In this document: in pieces, positions 32,822-44,600 of the stretch
Position numbering within the stretch: the stretch's first letter is position 1
Layout: every line of letters begins with the position of its first letter
Source: Amphiura filiformis
Lineage: Eukaryota > Echinodermata > Ophiuroidea > Amphilepidida > Amphiuridae
Assembly (NCBI RefSeq): GCF_039555335.1
Contig: NC_092635.1
Span: 50,364,052-50,428,051 of the forward strand
DNA length: 64,000 bases
Reading direction: 5' to 3'
Translations under genes and position numbers: made by a program
The notes under the pieces: generated by a model
The model's database searches: none
What the model was told of the DNA's origin: nothing
Seen by the model: only the letters and a program-made list of their open reading frames with translations

Positions 32822-34180
32822 TGTGACACGATCTAGGTCCATGGAGACATTTTTGACAATTAAGTTCATATAATTATTACTTTATATAAACATTAGGATA
32901 TCATATACTGAAAACACCAAAGGGCTTTAAACACGGCCCTGCAAGGTGCTAACACTTCAAAGTGTTCATAGTTATGGTCGCTTGGGTTCAACTCCCCGCA
33001 CATGCATGGAATCCTACGTAATATGTATCATGTTCGCTTCCATCTAGCGATCAATAAGCTAAATAACACATGAGTAATCCAATTCAAAGCACAAGCTCAT
33101 ACACATGGGATTCTTTGATGTCAGCTGCAAACAATAGAAACCTGGATCAATAATGGACGTTGGTCAAAAGACGAGCTTACTGAAGTGAAAAAATTTGTAC
33201 ATGCAGAATCATCATTTATGCATATTGTCTTGAAAATCATAAAATGCGATTGCTTGATGAACTCCAATGATTTTATTAGCGTTATTTATAAACCACATTT
33301 TAATATTTCAAAATATTTTATATGCTATTTGACCCAGAAATGTATGAATTTGATGCGAAATCGTGATGAAAAATACAATTTTACTTGTCAGATTCAGAAA
33401 GAGAGAATCTCATTACACACGTTAATTACATCACAATCCAAACAATAGATGGTCAAGTTCATGAGGAATGTTACAAATTGTTGCATGTTTTGCTATTTCG
33501 CTTTTTTCTGCAGGGAATATGTTTTATCATTAAAATCGGATATGGAAAACTATCAAAATACAGCACAAACGGACATCACTATTTGTATTCATAATACAAA
33601 TTATAACAATTAAACAGAAGTGACATATAACACTTATAAAAGCTGTATCTTTAAAAGGAAATTGCTCTGATGCTAAAATTTCGGCAAGGAAATTCAGATG
33701 AAATAAAGAAATATATTTCTGATTGATTTTGTGTGCTATTTGAGCGTTAAATGTTTCAAAATGTCAAAATGAACAAAATGCGAGTAACTATGATGTCATC
33801 AATATGACAGTAATATTCATGAGGAGTAATTATTGCTTCCTCAAGAAAAAAATGGTTAACAAATGGTTGGATTAGCATCGCACGACCTTCTAGTAACTGT
33901 ATCTAGAAATTTGTGAAAGTTACCTGTATATTGTTACCGGAAACGAGCTTTTTCTATGGTTACTGACCAGCTCATTAGCGGTTCATCAGACATCTTTACG
34001 CGGGATTACTGCCCTCTGTTGTTGACAGGGCTTCGAACTCTTATCAAGGCGATATGAGAAGTGTAGGGCCGTGTAAAGTTTTGTGATATTTATGTTCTTA
34101 GTTTTTTTACGCCTCATTTCTGCCTTTATCTCAATTTCAAATTTGCCCCCTTTGGCCTCCATGGACTAGATTGTGTCACA
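32822..34180. mobile_element. Element with TGTGACACGATCTAGGTCC ends, enlarged
   Basis: The left end TGTGACACGATCTAGGTCCA and right end TGGACTAGATTGTGTCACA are inverted and match the inner element at 30840-31093. Here the interior is about 1.3 kb, probably from later insertions. It includes a TGGGTTCAACTCC stretch (about 32980) that looks like a tRNA B box. The open frames (33185-33448, 33385-33594) have no family resemblance. Confidence 0.6.
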
Positions 34181-34397
34181 TTTTAGTAACACTTTGCTAG
34201 TTTGCTATCAGTCTCTTGCATTGTAAATATAATAGTACTGGGATTTGCATGAAGTAGCATTACATGTTTCAATTTTTGATCATTACAATATTTCAGATTA
34301 GGTTAGGTTACATTGTGCGAAGTATATTTGAACACAATTCATAACTTGACATTACACATTCTTTCAAAAAATCATTCAATACTTATACAGAGTGTAC

Positions 34398-34583
34398 TGG
34401 GCTATTCCATTTGAAACCCATACACCCCTATGGAAGACATGACCTTAATCTTCTACATAAGGAGTGTGAATTTCAAATGGGGTTACCTGAATGGGTGACT
34501 TCATTAGAAATCTACACCCCTGTGCTGGAAATTAAGGTTATGGCTTCCATAAGGGTTGCATGGATTTCAACTGGGATAGCCCA
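34398..34583. mobile_element. TGGGCTATTC-family MITE, copy 2
   Basis: From TGGGCTATTCCATTTGAAAC to CAACTGGGATAGCCCA, 186 bp, with the internal CCTATGGAAGACATGACCTT and GGGGTTACCTGAATGGGTGA blocks. Confidence 0.85.
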
Positions 34584-34930
34584 TTTTGATTCATTAGGCA
34601 AGACTATATGCATACATGCTTTAATTTGAAGCAATAGAATTAAACTTACACCAAATCCAGCTTTCTTAACTGGCAGTCATTAGAAAAAATCTGGCCAATG
34701 GATTATCCTGAAAACTGCATAATTTGTTTTAATTACCAGTTCTCCCTGTTTATAAGAACTAAGTTTTGAATCCTACCATTTTTTAGACCTTGCTGTTTCT
34801 CCTGCTTGCACGATAGACCCAATATGGGCTTGCATTGTTTGACCTCTCGCCATTTACTCTTTGAAGATGTATTTACTTTTGAGAGAGCAGGCAGCAATTC
34901 AAAACTATACGCTTGTTTGCCTCAAGTTTG

Positions 34931-35059
34931 GTAATGACATAGGTTAGTATTCCGCTGGTGACAGTATTGAATGGTAATGACATAGGTTAGTATTCCGCTG
35001 GTGACAGTATTGAATGGTAATGACATAGGTTAGTATTCCGCTGGTGACAGTATTGAATT
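34931..35059 (+). repeat. 43-bp perfect tandem repeat, 3 units
   Basis: GTAATGACATAGGTTAGTAT then TCCGCTGGTGACAGTATTGAATG repeats with no visible change at 34931, 34974 and 35017. Identical units imply recent expansion. Intergenic. Confidence 0.95.
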
Positions 35060-35643
35060 GTGCAGAGTATACACACACTCTACAAGGCCGCTTAGTAGGA
35101 ACACTTGCAGCACAACCACAAAAAACATTGATGTCATAACCGAACTTGAGGTCAACCAAAGAATATGTTTTGAAAAGGGTTTCGAAAATATGACGTCAAA
35201 AAGGGTCTTTAAGTTAAAAGCCCCTAAAATTTGGTCATTCAGTGAAACTGAAAATTAGGCACATTTTAAACAAACTTTTGAAAAAGGGGGCTAGATTGAA
35301 TAAAATTTTGAAAGGTTTTTGAAACAAAAATTCTGATCATTTAAGAGATTAAAGGGGGCTCATTGGTGGAAGCTTGTCTAAAATCCATATTCAGAATTTA
35401 AAAAGGGTCATTTGGGTGACAGTAAACAAAAACAGGAGTCAATGTGGCCACACATCCCCATCACCCATTTTCAGTGAGTGCTGCCCCTGCCACTTCAAAC
35501 TGGATTACTACTTTTTTTTATACACAATTGCTCAGTTGACCCCTGTCCCCTGTGCAATAGAAGTTGAGAGAACCCAATCAAAATATTGCACAACAAATTA
35601 CTTAAATAGTTTTCAAAATACCTCTTTAATTGTAGTAGTGTAT
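35060..35643 (-). other. 3' flank of the EF-hand/death-domain gene
   Basis: Probable 3' UTR and downstream sequence. No AATAAA is evident on the - strand. Rich in AAAGGGG-type motifs; no repeat is recognised. Confidence 0.3.
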
Positions 35644-38600
35644 CTATACCTTCAGTTTTTCTATCACTTTGGCCATTCCAGCATCTTTGAGAATGTCTTC
35701 AAGAGTAGACATGGTTGCACTCTCAGCTTCTGTTTTCTTCCACTGCTTTAGGATATCATGCAACTGAAAATGATCAATTAGTTTGTAATATTTTTGAAAA
35801 TGGAAACAGAAAATACTGCAAATTTCCAGTTCAAAAGAATATAAATGCATTGTTTAAGATTAATATAAGTTCAGTCACAGCCATACAATATTGGGTACAA
35901 GTAGCTTATTAGACCTAATTAGTGACCCTTCTCTAATAAGCACCCCTGTCCAAACCGCCCCTCTTCATTGCACATGTACAACTAAATACTGTCAAATGTC
36001 TTACATCTAAACCTTCCGCAATAGGATTATGATTGTGACTTCAGATACACTCTTGTTTATTGAGCATGTGCGTAGTTCTCAATTTTGGCTTTCATTAGTT
36101 TTAGTAAGTATACTTTGCTCAAATTATCAAATGACATTTTTTTTGTTACTGCACACACCAATAAAGACCAAATTTACACTGGCAGAAATTCCCATTAAGC
36201 GTGTGCCAGTCACACATCACACAAAGCACAGCTATCAGAGTTGTTGCGCCCAACTTTGTGGATGCCAATATATACATGTATATTAATTCATGATGTTATG
36301 ATTCTTGCCGTTTATAAATTGAACAAAAAATAAATAAGTAAATTTATACGTAAATAAGTAGTAAACAAAGAAAGAAACATAGAAATAAATACACTGTAAT
36401 AAAATGGTTGTGTAAAGAATGATATTTGAGTTGTTTGAAACATTTATTGCCTTAATTTCCCACATTCATGGGGAAATAAGCCCAACATACACAGCTGAAG
36501 CAAAGTTCAGATTTCACACCACCAAATAGTATATATGGTTGTGCGCCCTTGAATTTCACTTCTCAGAAAAACCCATTGATTCTGAATTTAAGCATTAAAA
36601 TGAGCAGAAATTTGCATAATTTTAGCCAAATTTGGATTGGTCATGATTAGTAATATTAATTCCTGCAAGTGTACCACAGATGGGAGAGATCGAATAACTT
36701 TTAATGATTTTAAGCAGCCTTTTCTTTACAGAAACACCGGCATGGTGTTGCTTGAAAAATAGGAAATTCCCAGACATCGTAGACTTTGAGGGCCAGTCGT
36801 AAAAAAAATAATGACGGTCAACCTATATTTTTTCCCAGCCAGAGGGATCAGGCAAGGGCTGATTTCAACCATCATAGCTGTCGCTTAAAACTGAGTCGCT
36901 CCTGTGAAGAAAAAATGACGTTTTCTTAAGGCAAATTTAGCACATATCTCTATGGGACTATGGTTGTGCGCCCTTGAATTTCACTTCTCAGAAAAACCCA
37001 TTGATTCTGAATTTAAGCATTAAAATGAGCAGAAATTTGCATAATTTTAGCCAAATTTGGATTGGTCATGATTAGTAATATTAATTCCTGCAAGTGTACC
37101 ACAGATGGGAGAGATCGAATAACTTTTAATGATTTTAAGCAGCCTTTTCTTTACAGAAACACCGGCATGGTGTTGCTTGAAAAATAGGAAATTCCCAGAC
37201 ATCGTAGACTTTGAGGGCCAGTCGTAAAAAATAATGACGGTCAACCTATATTTTTTCCCAGCCAGAGGGATCAGGCAAGGGCTGATTTCAACCATCATAG
37301 CTGTCGCTTAAAACTGAGTCGCTCCTGTGAAGAAAAAATGACGTTTTCTTAAGGCAAATTTAGCACATATCTCTATGGGACTCTGATTTGGTGGTGTGAG
37401 ATCTGAAGGATCATTATAGTCCTACCTGATCTTGAGGTTTATCAGGAAATTTTTTGCTAACTTCTGCAACATCCTCCAGTGTGAATCCTAGCTTATTGGC
37501 TAACAGAGCCCAGTCTTGCTGGCTTGCCTCATTGGCAATAACTTGAAGCTGGCTATCGGTAACTGTGACATCTGAAGCAGATTCCTATAATGGCAGGATA
37601 AACCAAAACATGTTGGTTGTTTTTGCATTTTTGTGAAGAAATTGGATGTACTGAATGCTGATATACCCTGCATGTGAAGGCCAAAAATGACATAGTAAAG
37701 GTAAGATGTCACATTTTGGTTTATCACATTTGAATGAAGCTTCATACTTTATCACAACTGACATTTTTTTAAAAAGTTTTTCAAGTTTTCATTTGAAAAA
37801 ACAAATGGCAATTTATTTTAACAAATTCCTACAAATTGTAATTTTTCTAATGCTTTTGCTGGGATAACTGATAGGGCCTTTAATTCAAAGCAACTTTTTG
37901 TCAGAATTCCTGAAGAAATAGAATTCCACTCTTTGCTTTGCTTATAAGGTCATTTAGACAAGGAACAATCTGGGCCCCTCTTTTCATGCTTTTATAAGAA
38001 AATCTCAATACATCCGAAAACAATTTCAACCTTGTATTAACACATTCACACAACAATATTTTCATAAATACAAATTAGGTTGATTAGATTAAGACATTTC
38101 ATGTATGGCTGATAAGGCTGTACAAGTTTTGTGTGTGCATCGTCCAGTCTAAAGAAAGTTATGTATTTCGAGGGGTTAGTGTTAGAAGACCCTCATACAC
38201 AATAGCTGCCAAGTGCCATATTTTGGGATGTGTACAATATAGAATGCATAAATTGTTAAATATCTATAGGGCAGCTATTGCAGACAGGGCCTTCCCTTCC
38301 ATTTCTTACCTCATTTGTCTTTTGATCTGATTCTGATTCTGATGTAGGGTTGAAATCCATAGTAGCCTCTATGATATCTTGTGGCATATTTTTGATCCAA
38401 TTTACAAATTGGTCCTCGTCAATAAATCCTTGCTTCTTGGTATCTACCTGTTCCATAAAAACTCTTCCAAGTCTTTCAACTACCTCCTGAATATTGATAA
38501 CAAGAAAAGAATGGATGATAATATGCCCACAGTTAATCTTGACATTAACCCTAACACTCAAAAATACCACAAAAAACATGATGAAAAATTAAGCGCATTA

Positions 38601-41600
38601 AGGGTCTGCGATGACGCAATCACCCTGAATGTTATATGCTCACGGAATTGCTGCCTGGGCAGCGATAACCAGTGTAGCTACCGGTCCGTGATCGTGTGGT
38701 TGGCTAGCAGGGGGTGTCAAAGGTTCGAATCCCGGGGGTGCCAACTGCCAAGTGACTTCTTTGTTCATCTTCTCTCCTGATTCGTATCTTCTTTAACTTC
38801 CGATATCAAAAAGCAGGGTTAAGTGTTAGGGTAAATGCACTACCATTTGTTGAAACATAACTACTCCCTATTCCAGACAAATACAGCACTAATTTTTTGG
38901 AATTAAAAAAATATTATCTTGTTTTGCCAAATGAAACATAATAGTATCCTTTAGTTCTGACAGGCAATAAATGTCAAATTTTACTGTTTGTTCAATTTTT
39001 GGAAATAAGAGCCAAAAACATGCGTTTTAAAGGTTGATCACCCTAAGTACGCTGTGACTCGACCAAATCATTCCATAAACCATTCCACATTTTCTCTTTA
39101 TTCAATTTATTGTCCTTATTGGGGTGAAAACTTCAGGTTTATATTAAACTTTGAGAGCATCACTTACCTTACTTGAATCTTGGTACACTTCAGCAAGTAT
39201 TTCATTGAGTATGGTTTGATCTAGTGGCTGTCCACTGTTTAATGTACAAAAGGCAACTGTAGGGAGACATACACAGAGTATAGAAATTATATTATCCTTT
39301 GTGATTATTTCATATGTATAAATCTGATGTTAATAAACATGACATTTTATAGTCTCCTCTAAAATACCATTTAGAGAATAAAAGATAGGATTTTGTCTTT
39401 TGCCTATCCAATATCGTGTCATAATGGATGGGCTGGCCAATATTATGAGTAGTGGATGCCGGGAGTGGATGCCGGTGCAACGAAATTGGATAGGCAAAAG
39501 ACAAAATCCTATCTTTTATTCTCATTCTAATTCAGTTTAAGTATAATTTTTACAAGTAAAAGTGCTTTTTTGCAACAAAAAAAATTGTGATACTTTTGTA
39601 AGTACATCCCCGTTGTTTTAAATGAATGAAACCGTTACGAACATCTAAGCCGCCGAATCGCGTTCTTAATTCGCACACGTGTATTACGCGAACGCATTAT
39701 CGCACAATCATTGAGGATATACAAGCGTGCCGACATTGCATGTCGGCGCGCTCACTGTCTTATATGACTATCCACTATCGTGTCATAATGGATAGGTGAA
39801 AACCAATCAAATTGCATGTATTCTTGACAAGATGCACCAACTGAATTAGAATGTTCAATATATATCCAGCTTGCTCTTTGAGACATATTTTTCTTTAAAT
39901 ATACTTTTCCCCAAACAAAATGTTGAATAGGGGTTAATGTAAGTAAATTTACAAGTACCAAAAGACCTATATTTGTGCAAATTTCATTGCTGTCTGTTTT
40001 ATGTAGAAATGAAAACATTGTATAAATAATACTCACTTTCTGAAAGCCATTTGTCTCCATCTCAACCTATTCCCACCCACTCCAATTCCCTCCACTGGAA
40101 TAAGCCAAATTTGTTGTGCTTGTAAGTCGTAGTACAACAGAGCAATTTTTAATTAAGACATTGATCCCCATAGAGCTTCACACAGATAACAAACACTTTC
40201 TGTGCACAACCCTGCTAATATCCTTTCCCTGCTCATCTAAGATGGCTACCATGGAAACCAATCTATGTGCATTAAAAGTGAATTTAAAAACTGTTTATTA
40301 TGAATGAGGAATAATCATTTGCAATGTTTATAAAGCAATTGTAGAACATAACATTTTCTGTTACTCACATATATCCAAGACAGCCATATTGGCTTGTGCC
40401 ATCAGCGCATTTATGCACCATGATAAGCAAGGAATGGGAATTTGACACATTTATGCGCTGTGACTGGAGGAAGTGTTATGGGACCAAGATGGGTTATTCA
40501 ATTTGAAATTCATACACTCCTTTATATCATGGAAGACATGACCTTGATCTCTTACACAGAGAGTTTGAATTTTAAATGGGGTTACCTGAATAGGAAGAAG
40601 GGCTATTCAATTTGAAATCCATACACTCCTTATCATGGAAGACATGACCTTGATGACCTACACGGAGAGTTTGAATTTTAAATGGGGTTACCTGAATAGG
40701 AAGAAGGGCTATTCAATTTTAAATCTATACACTCCCTATCATGGAAGTCATGAGCTTGATCTCCTACACAGAGAGTTTGAATTTTAAATGGGATTACTTA
40801 AATAGGTGATTTCATTTGAAATCTACACTCTTTGTGTAGGAGATAAAGGTCATGTTTTCCATAGGGGGTATGGATTTCAAATGGAAGAACCTGACAGTAA
40901 GTGATTTTTCTTTCATTTGAATAAAATGGACAGAAAAGCTTCTTTGATGGAAATTACTAAAACTATATATGTGACCTACTACCACAAAATGACGAAAAGT
41001 CACAAGTTAGTATTTTTGAGACATCCTAACTGACTGAGTTGATATTCTTTGTTTGCCACACACCTGTACAATTAGCCAGTGGTATGTCATTTGTTTTAGT
41101 TTATTCTTTCTTTATTGAGGGTAACAACTTCAGTGACCAGCACTGATTTCCAATGGGCCATTTGTGAATGGCCCATTGTGCCCCCATTCACAAAGGACAC
41201 ACAGACATACTGCATGACTGTGCTTGTGAAACAAAGAACACCAACGCAGTAGCCAGGGCATCTCGAAAACTACCAACTTCCGATTTTATGTTCATTTCGT
41301 GGTAGCAGGTCACATATTATGTAAATTTGGCAAAGAATAAAAAAAAAGAAAATTTGACCCAAATTGTTCATAATGGTTTTTAAGAATCTTACCTCTAACT
41401 CTGGCTTCTGTGTCTGCATTTTTGTACCACCTGGATGCATTGCAGAAAGTCTGGAATGTCACTTCACCATTGGTGTTTGCTGGAAATTCTTTAAATATCT
41501 GATGCAAGAGGCAATAAAAACATGTAATTAATGCACAAAAGTAAGCAGGTTATTAAGAGATGCAAATATACTTGTCAATGTAAATACATTCTCACTATCT

Positions 41601-44600
41601 AACATTGTGTGTGTGTGTAGGGTGGTTGTAGGGGTGGGGTTTGGGGGTGTTGTGGGTGTGGGTGTAAAAACCACATAAGCCAACTTGAAAAAAAAAAGCA
41701 AGGGACAAACCCACAGTCTGCCTATCACTAGATGGATGCCTTCACCATTAGGCCATGCACCAGATGCATAGTCCCATTAACCTACTTTTACCTGAAACAC
41801 TTTAAACATAACCACTGTAAATGAATTGTAATTGATAATAATAATATATAGATTTGAAATCATCAATAATAAGGATGCTAAATATTAAAAACTAACTTAC
41901 TTTCAGGGCCATTGCATCACCGTTGGTTACAGAGTCTTTCTGAAGAAGACCATTTTCATTACAACCAAGTTCTTGAAATTGGACCCATAGAGCTTTCACA
42001 TTAGCTTCTGGTACTGTGAAAATAAGAAACCATGAAAAAATGAGTCAGTATGAGAATCAGGGATGCAAATTGTGCGGGAGCGGGGAGCACCGCTCCTAGG
42101 AAATGACAGTCAAAATTGAGGAAATAATGCCTTGAGCAGAAAAAAGAGAAAAAGGAAAAGATAGGAAGGGAGAATAAAAAGAAAGGAGAGTGAGAGGGGG
42201 AGAGGAAAAAAAGGAGTAGGAGTGAGGTAGAAGATAACATATAGGGAACCAGATCTCAGCTAAGAAACATGTTAATACTCAACAAGTAGTGAGGCAGTAA
42301 AGCTACTGAATGGAAGAGAGTAAATCTCAAGACACTGGTTGTGCAAAATTTTGAGGAAACAGCCTGGAAAATCTTGAGGAAATAAATTTAAAATAGAAAA
42401 AGAAGAAACAGAATTAGGCACTGAACAAGTTGTAAAAGTAAGGAAATGGACCCAAATGAACATTTTAACAGGGTAAAAACTTAATAGGCAGAAATGGAGA
42501 TACAAATGTCAGCAAGTGGATGTGTGGCTCCTTCTGACCAGCAAGATTTAAAGGGAGACAAATTAAAGGGAAACAATCAATATAACTTGATTGTGGTAGA
42601 GGAATTGACAAGGAAAAGTTATCAGAACTGCTAGTTGCAGGGCTTAGGAGACTTTGATGGACAGTATTTTCATAACAGTGTTCAGAGGTAACTCTCTGAT
42701 TCACTCAATCTAGTCTACACAGAGCTCACTTTACACATGATTTTCCTCACTGAATGCAACTAGCTGAGAAAGATTTCCGAGATGCTGGACAGAAGAGTGG
42801 TGACAAAACACAATGCGCTATGCTCCCAAGCCTTTGTTAACAAGTCTATCAAACTAAGATCAGATCAGATGTGCGTTCTGCCATGAAATGAGGCAATTGA
42901 GCAATGTCCTGCAGTGCAGAGCCCCCTGACAAATATGAAAGAGAAATGTGCTCACTCTGACAAAAATGAAAGAGAAAATCGGGGAGGGGGAAGGAAAAGT
43001 AAAGGGGAAAGAGACTGTGTCCCGCCAAAATTATGTGCCAAACTAGTGTGAAATACCGATTTTAATCATTTTTTGCACGCTATGTGGCTGCGCACATCGT
43101 CCAAAAAAACCTAGTTTGAAAGCTCGAAGACTTAACATGTAGAGTCTCTCTGTTACAAATGTTACCATTGTCGTCTTTCGAAGTGAGAATAAAGATATTT
43201 TATGTCTGGTTATGATTGAGGAAATCTTGAGCCTAAAAACCTTGCTCCTGAGGAAGAAATCACAATTTGCACCCCTGATGAGAATGAAGGTGAGAATGAC
43301 AATATCGATATATAAAATGGCACTTGTATAGCAGTTCTTGGCACACGAAAAGAGCAAACTACCTCAGACATTAAATCAAACAATTTTCGAATGTTTTAGG
43401 AAGTGCTCTAGGGTGTCTCCAGTGTAAACTGTTTTCATTATAGTATATATGTCACAAAATATTAAAGGAATATTTTGTGATCCTAGCATTCTCTTTTTAT
43501 GACATTTTTCGGCAGATATCCATGAAAAAAGCTTATTCCCAAAATTTCAATTGATTCCGATTTTGCGTTTGTGAATTATGCATGATTATGTGTATTACAC
43601 TGCTCCATAAGGCCACTATTGTAATTTCGTTCTGGTATACCAGAACGTAATTCAAATTTGATAATATTTTTGCTAAGCGAATTAATCTGCAGGAATTTTT
43701 TCCACATAAACATTATGCAGCCAGAGGTTTCCATTCCAGTAGTATATAAATCTTTTCAAGAAAAGTGGTGGGATGTGGTTGTGGATCAAGAAATGCCCTT
43801 TCAATCGATATTGGGGTCCAGCATTCGAGTCATCAGCACCCAAACGCACATACCGCGCATTAAGGCCTGAAAGTCGGCGGTTGTTTTCCCGTGTTTTTCA
43901 TTCCCGAGCTTGCAGAAAATCCAAATACATGGGGTGAAAATTAAATCTCGGGGTGAAAAATATTTTGCAGTGTAGTCAGGGTAGGAGTAAGGTCCAAAAG
44001 TAGGGTCAGAGTTCACCCCGAACTTGCACATTCCCAATATAGGCCTATGGAGGGTGAAAAATTAATATTTTTTAATTTAGAGGGTCATTCACCCCGATCG
44101 GGGTTAACGCTACCCCTGGGCGTAGGCGATCAACTTTGGCGCCACGCTAGGTGTCCTGTCTTGGAATTGCCAGCTCGCAGTACGCATTTTGTTCGTCACG
44201 GTGTAAAAAGTAAACAAAAATGTGAAACAAAACAAAGATTAATTTTCAAATAGCATGGCGGTTTTTCCGTATCTTTTGTATTTTGTGGTATCAAAACAAT
44301 CAGAAACAAAGGTAACCAGTAGGCCTATATAGTTCCCTTTAAAATTATTTTATGGAAGCTAATGTGAAAGATGACAAAACAGAGGAGAAAATATGCAGTA
44401 TTTGGTGTTTTCACACTGTGGGCATGTGGGAAACGCACATGTTGTTTGTTTACATCTGAGACCCCAATATCGATTAGGTGACGTCATCAGAAAAAGGTCT
44501 ATACGGTAATAATTCAGACATTGCTTTCCTTGGCTGTGTTTTCAATAACTTTTCATAAAAATGATTCTTAAAATTATGACTTTATGTTGAACTTTGCTCT

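Noticed and set aside
38256-38579. Stand-alone 107-aa protein
   Set aside because: It is exon 5 of the death-domain gene read into flanking introns on both sides.
42001-42704. Long F/S/P-rich frames on the - strand
   Set aside because: They derive from a purine-rich tract in intron 1 of the death-domain gene; no family resemblance and no splice support.
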